Origin: Pseudomonadota bacterium | GTDB taxonomy: Bacteria > Pseudomonadota > Alphaproteobacteria > UBA9219 > RGZA01 | Reading direction: 5' to 3' | DNA: 6,017 nucleotides | Assembly (NCBI GenBank): GCA_016195205.1 | Contig: JACQAB010000224.1 | Span: forward strand, 1-6,017 | Shown here: positions 1 to 4,726 of the stretch, piece after piece | How the letters are laid out: every line of letters starts with the position of its first letter | Position numbering within the stretch: the first letter of the stretch is position 1 | Position numbers and translations under genes: made by a program | The notes under the pieces: model-generated | Database searches by the model: none | What the model was told of the DNA's origin: nothing | What the model saw: only the letters and a program-made list of their open reading frames with translations

Positions 1-905
1 AGGCCGGCCACGTCGCCCAGATCCAGCAGGCGCGAAACAATGCGCTGCGGGTGATACACCTCGAAGGCGTCCAGCTTTTCGCCCGAGCCGAAGAACACAA
101 TCGGCTTGCCGGTCACGGCGCGCAAGGATAAGGCCGCGCCGCCGCGCGCATCGCCATCAAGCCGCGTCAGAATAAGCCCGGTAATGCCAATTTGTTTTGA
201 GAAGGCTTCGGCGGTATTCAGGGCGTCCTGCCCGGTCAGCGCATCGACCACCAGCAGCGCTTCGGAGGGATGCACCAGATCGTGAATGGCTTTGGCTTCA
301 GCCATCAATTCGGCATCCACCGAAAGACGCCCCGCGCTGTCCAGAACGACCACATCGAATCCGCCGCGTTTGGCCTCGGCCATGGCGCGCGCGGCGATCT
401 GCAGCGGCTTTTCGCCCGCGACGATGGGCAGGCTTTCCACGCCGATCTGTTCCGCCAGAATTTTCAACTGTTCCTGCGCCGCCGGGCGGTTGATGTCCAG
501 CGAAACGAGCAGCACTTTTTTGCGTTCGGTTTCCTTCAAGCGCCGGGCCAGCTTGGCGCTGGTGGTGGTTTTGCCCGAGCCCTGCAGGCCCAGCATCAAA
601 ATCACCGAGGGCAGCGCCTGAAGATTCAGCGCCGCGGCCTCGCATCCCAGCTGCTCAATCAGCGTGTCATGAACGATTTTGCCCACCTGCTGCCCGGGCG
701 TGACCGAGGCGATAACTTCAGATGACACCGCCCGCACCCGCACCGCTTTAATAAAATCCTTCACGACCGGCAGGGCGACATCGGCCTCGAGCAGCGCCAC
801 GCGCAGCTCGCGCAGGGCGGCATCCACATCCGCCTCGTTCAGCACGCCGCGGGTCTTCAGGCGCTCCAGCACGGCGTTCAGCTTTTTGCCCAGACCTTCA
901 AACAT
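1..905 (-). CDS. ffh: Signal recognition particle protein Ffh (SRP54), 5' part, cut by window edge
   Basis: Ffh is the SRP GTPase. It binds the SRP RNA and signal peptides of nascent inner-membrane proteins and hands the ribosome to the receptor FtsY. The visible 301 codons start MFEGLGKKL and cover the helical N domain (about 1-95) and the GTPase G domain. Motifs read directly are the P-loop GLQGSGKTT (106-114), DINRPAAQ (137-144), DSAGR (189-193; most Ffh have DTAGR, a conservative change), TRLD (247-250, the guanine-specificity motif, with Arg for the common Lys) and GSGEKLDAF (273-281). The C-terminal methionine-rich M domain lies beyond the left edge. A modest GGAA Shine-Dalgarno precedes the ATG. 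A composite repeat begins 34 bases upstream, so the promoter must lie within or beyond it. The identification is secure. Confidence 0.97.
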   Translation of the reverse strand, partial: MFEGLGKKLNAVLERLKTRGVLNEADVDAALRELRVALLEADVALPVVKDFIKAVRVRAVSSEVIASVTPGQQVGKIVHDTLIEQLGCEAAALNLQALPSVILMLGLQGSGKTTTSAKLARRLKETERKKVLLVSLDINRPAAQEQLKILAEQIGVESLPIVAGEKPLQIAARAMAEAKRGGFDVVVLDSAGRLSVDAELMAEAKAIHDLVHPSEALLVVDALTGQDALNTAEAFSKQIGITGLILTRLDGDARGGAALSLRAVTGKPIVFFGSGEKLDAFEVYHPQRIVSRLLDLGDVAG

Positions 906-939
906 GACGTTTCCACAAAACTTTCTAAAAAAACCCAAC

Positions 940-1112
940 GTCATCCCGGAAACCGCGAAGCGGTTATCCGGGATCCCATTTTATTTGGTTGCTACAAACC
1001 AAATGGGATCCCGGCTCTTCCGCCGCCGCTCTTCGAGCTTCGGCGGACGAGTTTCCTCAACAGACCCGCCGTAGCCTTGGCGAAGGCGGGCGCTATGCTC
1101 GGCCGGGATGAC
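940..1112. repeat. Composite nested palindromic repeat with GTCATCCCGG ends
   Basis: The element is bounded by a perfect 10-base inverted repeat, GTCATCCCGG (940-949) and CCGGGATGAC (1103-1112). Inside lie an AACCGC/GCGGTT hairpin (951-956/960-965) and a long hairpin in which 968-981 pairs perfectly with 1001-1014. An alternative register continues as ATTTGGTT (983-990) with AACCAAAT (997-1004). Further hairpins are TCCGCCG/CGGCGGA (1019-1025/1041-1047), with GCTC/GAGC inside it, and CCCGCC/GGCGGG (1065-1070/1085-1090). It encodes no plausible protein. The nested, mosaic build suggests a dispersed non-autonomous intergenic element. Only one copy is visible here, so its repetitive nature is inferred from its form. 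Confidence 0.75.
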
Positions 1113-1323
1113 AAAGTGGCCAAAGCACTATGGGGCCTGTGCGCGCTTTGCGGACAGGCCGGGCGCTTTGTTTCTTGATTTTCCGTCTCGCTCTGCGCTT
1201 ACCGCGCAACCGCTCGTCGGGTCATGAACAACTGGCGCCGGGATTAACCGGTTTTCCGGATGGCGCGAAAATAGGGGTTTTGAGGGCTTTGCGTCAAGCG
1301 CCAATGAATAAATGCCGCGCTTT
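1113..1323. other. Gene-less interval between two composite repeats
   Basis: I see no convincing gene in these roughly 210 bases. Two hairpins can be seen. GGCCTGT (1134-1140) pairs with ACAGGCC (1154-1160), and GCGCC (1235-1239) pairs with GGCGC (1262-1266) around a palindromic AACCGGTT (1246-1253). A 66-codon reading frame at 1130-1330 has a low-complexity Arg/Leu/Ala composition typical of chance frames in GC-rich DNA. No tRNA T-arm signature or SRP-RNA tetraloop motif was found. The interval could hold the promoter for the SGNH gene or an uncharacterised structured RNA, but nothing proves either. Confidence 0.4.
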
Positions 1324-1540
1324 AACTTAATTTTCCTCTCCCCTTGAGGGAGAGGTTGCCAAAACCTTTAGTCCCGACGAAAGTCGGGATCTGCTGCTTG
1401 GCAGACCCCCGCCTTCGCGGGGGCACCTTCGGTGGTTTTGGCTGGTGAGGGGTTCCCCCTTCCACCAAGCCACACACTAAACAGCTACCGTACAACCCCA
1501 CCCCTAACCCCTCCCTCAAGGGGAGGGGAATTTAACTTGG
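1324..1540. repeat. Composite multi-branch palindromic repeat with CTCCCCTTGAGGGAG arms
   Basis: The outer arms, 1324-1357 and 1506-1538, form an imperfect inverted repeat of about 33 bases around the shared core CCCCTTGAGGGAG. Inside, GCCAAAACC (1358-1366) pairs perfectly with GGTTTTGGC (1434-1442). That stem encloses a row of hairpins: TCCCGAC/GTCGGGA (1372-1378/1383-1389), CTGC/GCAG (1394-1397/1401-1404), CCCCCGC/GCGGGGG (1406-1412/1417-1423) and CACC/GGTG (1424-1427/1431-1434). A further G/C-rich fold lies at 1443-1468. The pattern resembles a multi-branched RNA junction or a mobile palindromic element. It ends only a few bases before the ribosome binding site of the next gene. Confidence 0.75.
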
Positions 1541-1546
1541 CTTAAC

Positions 1547-1550
1547 GGAG
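1547..1550 (+). promoter_or_regulatory. Ribosome binding site supporting a TTG start
   Basis: GGAG lies five bases before the TTG at 1556. This favours the TTG over the in-frame ATG at 1583, which has no purine-rich leader. The site falls directly after the composite repeat, so the whole leader of the downstream gene is short or repeat-derived. Confidence 0.55.
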
Positions 1551-1555
1551 ACAGT

Positions 1556-2275
1556 TTGTCCGACAATCTTGCCAAAATCTTCATGCGTACCGGCGATTTG
1601 AAAAACCCGCCGCGGTTTTTCGTGATCGGCGACAGCCATGCGCTGTTTTTCGCCGGCGCCGAAAGCCTGGAAGAAACCCATGCCGTCATTCCCGGAGCGC
1701 ATGCGGGTTACCGGGTGTTTTATGTGGGACCGGGGCTGGCTTCCAGCCTGGTGAAACCCGCCTCGGCCAACCGCACGCGCGAGAAGATCGAAATGGCGTT
1801 GCAGGAAATTCATGCCAGCGGGGTGAAAGACATCATCTTCGTGTTCGGCGAGATCGATTGCCGTTTTCATATCCGCTCCCGCGCCATTAAAAACAAGGGC
1901 GATCATCCCGATCAATGGCTGGAAGCGGCGCAACTCAGCGCCACGAATTACCTGAATTTCCTGGTGGAGGTAAAACAGCGCGGCTTTTCGCCGGTTGTTT
2001 TCGCGCCCATCGCCTCCACGCCCCGGCCGGTGGCGGATATCCCCTGGCTTACACTGGGCACGGTGCAGGAGCGCAACTGGCTGACCTTCCGGTTCAATGT
2101 CCTGCTGGCCCGGCATTGTGCCGCGCAGCATATCCCCTTCGTTTCGCTGCTTGATGTGCTGGTGGATGAAAAACTGCAGACAAAACAAGGCTTTTCAAAA
2201 GATGGCACGCATCTGTCGCAGGAATTCTGGCCTTTGTGGCAGGAACGCGCGAAGGGGGCGGGGCTAACCGTTTAA
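1556..2275 (+). CDS. SGNH/GDSL-like hydrolase, 239 aa
   Basis: The protein has the blocks of an SGNH/GDSL esterase or acyl-hydrolase fold. FFVIGDSH (21-28) carries the expected nucleophile Ser27 at the end of a first beta strand. FVFGEIDCRFHI (95-106) occupies the place of the Gly/Asn oxyanion block. KDGTHL (215-220) gives the catalytic Asp216 and His219. I see no signal peptide or membrane helix, so it is probably cytoplasmic. The substrate cannot be read from the sequence; some proteins with GDSH and GEIDCR motifs occur near polysaccharide genes, but no such neighbours are visible here. The chosen start is TTG, preceded by GGAG. An alternative is the ATG at 1583, which would remove nine residues and keep all motifs. 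It appears to be a single-gene unit between repeats and a small orphan gene. Confidence 0.8.
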   Translation: MSDNLAKIFMRTGDLKNPPRFFVIGDSHALFFAGAESLEETHAVIPGAHAGYRVFYVGPGLASSLVKPASANRTREKIEMALQEIHASGVKDIIFVFGEIDCRFHIRSRAIKNKGDHPDQWLEAAQLSATNYLNFLVEVKQRGFSPVVFAPIASTPRPVADIPWLTLGTVQERNWLTFRFNVLLARHCAAQHIPFVSLLDVLVDEKLQTKQGFSKDGTHLSQEFWPLWQERAKGAGLTV

Positions 2276-2299
2276 CCACGACTCTTAACGAAAAAAAGC

Positions 2300-2327
2300 T
2301 TGGCTTTTGCAAAAGGCGTTCTAACAT
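2300..2327 (+). promoter_or_regulatory. Possible sigma-70-type promoter for the 66-aa gene
   Basis: TTGGCT (2300-2305) and TAACAT (2322-2327) are separated by 16 bases, matching the -35 and -10 consensus at three and four of six positions. Transcription would begin near 2334, about 20 bases before the ATG. A perfect palindrome, CTTTTGCAAAAG (2304-2315), overlaps the -35 box and spacer and could be an operator. It could equally be the remnant of a weak terminator for the preceding gene. Confidence 0.3.
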
Positions 2328-2341
2328 GCGGCCACATTTGC

Positions 2342-2347
2342 AAGGAG
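2342..2347 (+). promoter_or_regulatory. Strong Shine-Dalgarno AAGGAG for the 66-aa gene
   Basis: AAGGAG sits seven bases before the ATG at 2355. This is the best ribosome binding site in the window. It rules out the TTG at 2349, which is only one base away, and it supports translation of a very short reading frame. Confidence 0.65.
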
Positions 2348-2354
2348 ATTGAAG

Positions 2355-2555
2355 ATGAGTCCTGACCACTATCCTGACCGTTGGACGTGTGACGATGAAG
2401 TTGTCATTACCCCCGCTAACGTGGCTTATGCCTACGCACAATCTACCCGCAGACCGCCGGAGCCTACTCCGCAAGGAAGATTGCAGGCAGGGTTGACGCT
2501 GGTAAAAAGAGCTCTTTCAAGAAGCCGCCGCTTAGACACCCGACAACCGAATTAA
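2355..2555 (+). CDS. Small uncharacterised protein, 66 aa
   Basis: I do not recognise this protein. It begins MSPDHYPDRW, has an acidic patch near DD (residues 14-15) and a Pro-rich middle, and ends in a strongly basic tail (LVKRALSRSRRL) with no membrane helix. Support for a real gene comes from the AAGGAG leader and from codon use that is more mixed at third positions than in ffh or cysQ, which may indicate a different origin. Its TAA overlaps the TAA of the converging ubiE within the palindrome TTAA at 2552-2555, so neither gene has a dedicated terminator there. It could be a small regulatory or nucleic-acid-binding protein judging by the basic tail, but this is a guess. Confidence 0.55.
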   Translation: MSPDHYPDRWTCDDEVVITPANVAYAYAQSTRRPPEPTPQGRLQAGLTLVKRALSRSRRLDTRQPN

Positions 2556-3376
2556 GCCTTATATCCCCAATGCACGGCGGCAATGCCCAGCGACAGGTTG
2601 CGCCAGCGCACGGCGTTGAATCCAGCCTCGCGCATCAGCCCGGCCAGTTTTTCCTGTTCCGGAAAGGCGCGGATGCTTTCCGCCAGGTAGCGGTAGGCGG
2701 CTTCGTCGCCCGCCACTTTTTTCCCTAAAAACGGCAGCACCGAAAAGGAATAACTGTCATAGGCCTTTTCCAGAATGGGCAGGGCCGGACGGCTGAATTC
2801 CAAGCAGAAGAAACGCCCGCCGGGCTTCAGCACACGCCGCGCTTCCGCCAGCGCCTGGCCGATATGCGTCACGTTGCGAAGGCCGAAGGCGATGGTGACG
2901 GCGTCGAATTGGGAATCCTCGAAAGGCAGGTCTTCGGCGTTGCCTTCCACCCATTCAATTTTTCCGAAAAAGCCCCGGTCGGCGGCGCGGTCTTTTCCCG
3001 CTTCCAGCATTTCCGGATTAATGTCGCAGACGGTAATTGGAGACTGGGGATTAGGGACTAGGGACTGGCTATTTTTCTTTCCAGTCCCTGATCCCCAGTC
3101 CCTAGTCCCCATCTTCCTGGAAAGAAGCATGGCTATATCCCCCGTTCCTCCCGCCAGGTCCAGAATCTTCTCTCCCGGCTGCGGATCGACGCGGCGCACG
3201 AAATCGGCCTTCCACAGCCGGTGCACGCCCAAAGACATCAAATCATTCATCAGGTCATAGCGCTTTGCTACCGAGGCAAACACCTGCCCCACCAGGCGCG
3301 TGCGCTCGCCGGCTTCGGCCTTGCGGAAACCGAAGCTTTTCTGGGTGAATCCCGCTGATTTTTCAGGCCTGTTCAT
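2552..3376 (-). CDS. ubiE: Demethylmenaquinone/2-methoxy-6-polyprenyl-1,4-benzoquinol C-methyltransferase UbiE with repeat-encoded insert
   Basis: UbiE is a cytoplasmic, membrane-associated, SAM-dependent C-methyltransferase of ubiquinone (and, where made, menaquinone) synthesis. Read as 274 residues, it shows ASVAKRYDLMNDLMS (34-48), the SAM-binding ILDLAGGTGD (71-80), the SAM-contacting strand end TVCDIN (115-120), GNAEDLPF (145-152), IAFGLRNVT (162-170) and LKPGGRF (183-189), and ends HWGYKA. The ATG at 3376 was chosen because the next residues match the usual start of alphaproteobacterial UbiE; the open frame upstream overlaps a gene on the other strand. No clear Shine-Dalgarno is visible. 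Residues 89-113 are encoded by the hairpin repeat at 3041-3110. The segment between GGTGD and the next SAM-contacting strand is 37 residues against 18 in E. coli UbiE. All conserved motifs remain intact, so the enzyme is probably functional. Confidence 0.95.
   Translation of the reverse strand: MNRPEKSAGFTQKSFGFRKAEAGERTRLVGQVFASVAKRYDLMNDLMSLGVHRLWKADFVRRVDPQPGEKILDLAGGTGDIAMLLSRKMGTRDWGSGTGKKNSQSLVPNPQSPITVCDINPEMLEAGKDRAADRGFFGKIEWVEGNAEDLPFEDSQFDAVTIAFGLRNVTHIGQALAEARRVLKPGGRFFCLEFSRPALPILEKAYDSYSFSVLPFLGKKVAGDEAAYRYLAESIRAFPEQEKLAGLMREAGFNAVRWRNLSLGIAAVHWGYKA
3041..3110. repeat. Heptad hairpin repeat, copy 1, inserted in frame inside ubiE
   Basis: Arms 3041-3068 and 3081-3108 match at 22 of 28 positions as an inverted repeat, around a 12-base loop CTATTTTTCTTT (3069-3080). 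The arms are built from 7-base units such as TAGGGAC and TGGGGAT. Read in the ubiE direction, one frame is open and the other two contain TAG stops. ubiE uses the open one. The copy encodes about 25 residues rich in Gly, Ser, Pro and Gln. It shares its unit type and the loop 9-mer TATTTTTCT with the copy at 4657-4726. Confidence 0.9.
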
Positions 3377-3420
3377 GATGGTTAATGTTAACGATCGGCT
3401 CGTAGTTGAAAGTATTTTTG

Positions 3421-3446
3421 TATGATAACCTCTGTTCTGAAGAAGG
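3421..3446 (+). promoter_or_regulatory. Possible -10 box and ribosome binding site for the 88-aa gene
   Basis: TATGAT (3421-3426) is a good -10 match, though no convincing -35 box lies at the usual distance. AGAAGG (3441-3446) sits eight bases before the ATG at 3455. Together they favour the ATG at 3455 over the one at 3422, which would lie inside the -10 box. Confidence 0.4.
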
Positions 3447-3454
3447 CAAATTTC

Positions 3455-3721
3455 ATGGCAAACAACTTTAATATTGTTGATTGGTATGGGGCGGACAACG
3501 CTTCCATCACCCATGATCGTTCCATCAAGCATACTGACGCTGAATGGCGCGTATGGCTGCGCTGGATAAGAGAATTGGCTGACCGTGACAATCTTAAGGC
3601 AGCGTTCCATAACGCCAAGGGCGTTGTTTATCCCATTCTGCAGCCCATGCTAGCCCGTGTCCTGCCGCGCTCAAAAGACCTCTGGCTCAACGGCCCGATC
3701 ACTCATCCTGAGCCCGCCTAA
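3455..3721 (+). CDS. Small uncharacterised protein, 88 aa
   Basis: I do not recognise this protein. It begins MANNFNIVDWYGADN, contains a Trp-rich amphipathic stretch (WRVWLRWIRELADRDN, about residues 31-46) and ends with a Pro-rich tail. There is no signal peptide or obvious transmembrane helix; the Trp-rich helix could bind a membrane surface or a partner protein. A plausible ribosome binding site precedes the ATG at 3455, and codon use is less GC-biased at third positions than in mutM or ffh. It lies between the divergent ubiE and mutM, which are often directly adjacent in alphaproteobacteria, so it may be a lineage-specific insertion. It runs in the same direction as mutM with a 53-base gap and may be co-transcribed with it. 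An upstream in-frame ATG at 3422 would add 11 residues. Confidence 0.55.
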   Translation: MANNFNIVDWYGADNASITHDRSIKHTDAEWRVWLRWIRELADRDNLKAAFHNAKGVVYPILQPMLARVLPRSKDLWLNGPITHPEPA

Positions 3722-3774
3722 TAGACAGTTCTGCCTTTCTTTGAAACAGAATCTGTATTAACTGTTTCCTGAAT
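3722..3774 (+). promoter_or_regulatory. mutM leader with nested inverted repeats, no Shine-Dalgarno
   Basis: This 53-base AT-richer gap contains ACAGTT (3725-3730) paired with AACTGT (3760-3765), and inside it the near-palindrome ACAGAATCTGT (3746-3756). TATTAA (3756-3761) is a weak -10 candidate. No purine-rich ribosome binding site precedes the mutM ATG. The gene may therefore be translated from a very short or leaderless transcript, or be coupled to the small gene upstream. Confidence 0.35.
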
Positions 3775-4659
3775 ATGCCCGAACTCCCCGAAGTAGAAAC
3801 CGTCGGCCGTGGCTTGCGGCGGTTGATGAAAAACCGTCGGCTGCAGAAGCTCACCCTGCGCCGCAAGGATCTGCGCGCGCCCTTCCCGCCCGGCATGGAA
3901 AAAATGCTCCAGGGCCGCCGCATCGCCGAAGTGCGCCGCCGCGCCAAATATCTGCTGATTGAAATGTCGGGCGGCAAAACCTTGCTGGTGCATCTGGGCA
4001 TGTCGGGGCGCATGGCGGCGGAAAAAACTTCCGTGAAACCCGGCAAGCACGACCATGTGATTTTCGAACTGGATAATCCCCCCGGCGCAGTCGCGGTTGC
4101 GCGTAGCGCAGAGCAGTCACGCCGTATAAAAATCGTCTTCTGCGATCCAAGGCGTTTCGGGCTGATGGACGTTTTCGAGACCAGCGCTGCTTCACGGCAC
4201 AAGCTTTTGCGCCATCTGGGCGTCGAACCGTTTTCGAAAGACCTGAACGCCGGTTATTTGAAGCAAAAATTCAAGGGACGGAAACTGGCCATCAAAGTAG
4301 CGCTGATGAACCAGCGGCTGATCGCCGGCATCGGCAATATTTATGCGTGCGAGGCGCTGTTCACCGCCCGCATCAACCCGCGCAAAGCTTCGGGCCGGCT
4401 GAAAAAGGAAGAATTGCAGAAGCTGGTGCCCGCCATCCGTAGGGTGCTGGAAAAATCCATCGCCCTTGGCGGCTCCAGCCTGCGTGATTATGTGCAGGCC
4501 GATGGCGGCCTTGGATCTTTCCAGAATGAATTCGCGGTCTATGGCCGCAAGGGCGAAAAATGCCCGGGCTGCACCTGCGACATTAAAAAAACCGGCGGTA
4601 TCCAGGCCTTAGTCATGAGCGGGCGCTCGACTTTTTATTGCCCGGTGAAACAAAAATAG
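3775..4659 (+). CDS. mutM: Formamidopyrimidine-DNA glycosylase MutM/Fpg, with an extra loop and an incomplete zinc finger
   Basis: MutM removes 8-oxoguanine and formamidopyrimidines from DNA and nicks the abasic site. The start is fixed by MPELPEVETV, where Pro2 is the catalytic nucleophile and Glu3 and Glu6 are also conserved. Lys58 (RRAKYLL), HLGMSGR (73-79), KHDHV (91-95), DPRRFG (124-129), Asn188 in GIGNIYA (185-191) and the Arg284 finger loop are present. Length is 294 residues against 269 in E. coli. The KHDHV to DPRRFG segment is 28 residues instead of 13, an extra loop near 104-118. The C-terminal zinc finger has Cys263, Cys266 and Cys289, but the expected fourth ligand (YCxxCQ) is Lys292 in YCPVKQK. 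Cys268 is an extra cysteine nearby that might compensate. Its TAG stop is the first codon of a hairpin repeat. Identity is secure; full activity is not assured. Confidence 0.95.
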   Translation: MPELPEVETVGRGLRRLMKNRRLQKLTLRRKDLRAPFPPGMEKMLQGRRIAEVRRRAKYLLIEMSGGKTLLVHLGMSGRMAAEKTSVKPGKHDHVIFELDNPPGAVAVARSAEQSRRIKIVFCDPRRFGLMDVFETSAASRHKLLRHLGVEPFSKDLNAGYLKQKFKGRKLAIKVALMNQRLIAGIGNIYACEALFTARINPRKASGRLKKEELQKLVPAIRRVLEKSIALGGSSLRDYVQADGGLGSFQNEFAVYGRKGEKCPGCTCDIKKTGGIQALVMSGRSTFYCPVKQK

Positions 4660-4726
4660 GGGCTAGAGGCTAGGGACTAGGGACTAGGGGTTAGTTATTT
4701 TTCTAGCCCCTAGTCCCTAGCCCCTT
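4651..4726 (-). terminator. Likely intrinsic terminator for cysQ formed by repeat copy 2
   Basis: On the minus strand the stable GC-rich hairpin of the heptad repeat is followed at once by TATTTTTGTTT, a U-rich tail as expected for rho-independent termination of cysQ. On the plus strand the tail is only CTTCCTTT, so termination of mutM would be weaker. Confidence 0.5.
4657..4726. repeat. Heptad hairpin repeat, copy 2, at the mutM/cysQ junction
   Basis: The left arm (4657-4694) is a run of five 7-base units of the types TAGGGGC, TAGAGGC, TAGGGAC and TAGGGGT plus a final TAG. The right arm (4703-4726) is its inverted partner, with 21 of 24 positions matching. The loop is TTATTTTT. The repeat fills the whole gap between the two genes, supplying the mutM stop (4657-4659) and the cysQ stop (4717-4719) and encoding the last residues of CysQ (GRG). 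Confidence 0.92.

Noticed and set aside
270..725. Plus-strand and other-frame reading frames of 98-151 codons across the left end
   Set aside because: They lie opposite the clear ffh coding frame, and their Arg/Ala/His-rich products show no motifs; they are shadows of a GC-rich gene.
906..1323. SRP RNA (4.5S) gene next to ffh
   Set aside because: I looked for the conserved SRP-RNA loop signature in the hairpins upstream of ffh and did not find it; the hairpins fit a repeat element better.
1130..1330. 66-codon plus-strand frame between the composite repeats
   Set aside because: It has no ribosome binding site, and its Arg/Leu-rich composition and hairpin-forming DNA suggest a chance frame.
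1322..1519. 65-codon minus-strand frame inside the composite repeat
   Set aside because: The frame is made entirely of palindromic repeat modules, so its openness follows from repeat composition.
2294..2315. Intrinsic terminator after the SGNH gene
   Set aside because: The AAAAGC/GCTTTT stem is AT-rich and weak, and no U-rich tail follows it; it was kept only as a possible promoter or operator region.
2775..3260. 161-codon plus-strand frame opposite ubiE
   Set aside because: It is the antisense shadow of a well-supported gene and stays open through the repeat only because the repeat is palindromic.
3377..3610. 78-codon N-terminal extension of ubiE
   Set aside because: The extension overlaps the divergent small gene and its leader, and does not resemble UbiE; the family start fits the ATG at 3376.
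4657..4726. CRISPR-like array from the short repeated units
   Set aside because: The units are only 7 bases, abut without spacers and fold into one hairpin, unlike CRISPR repeats and spacers.
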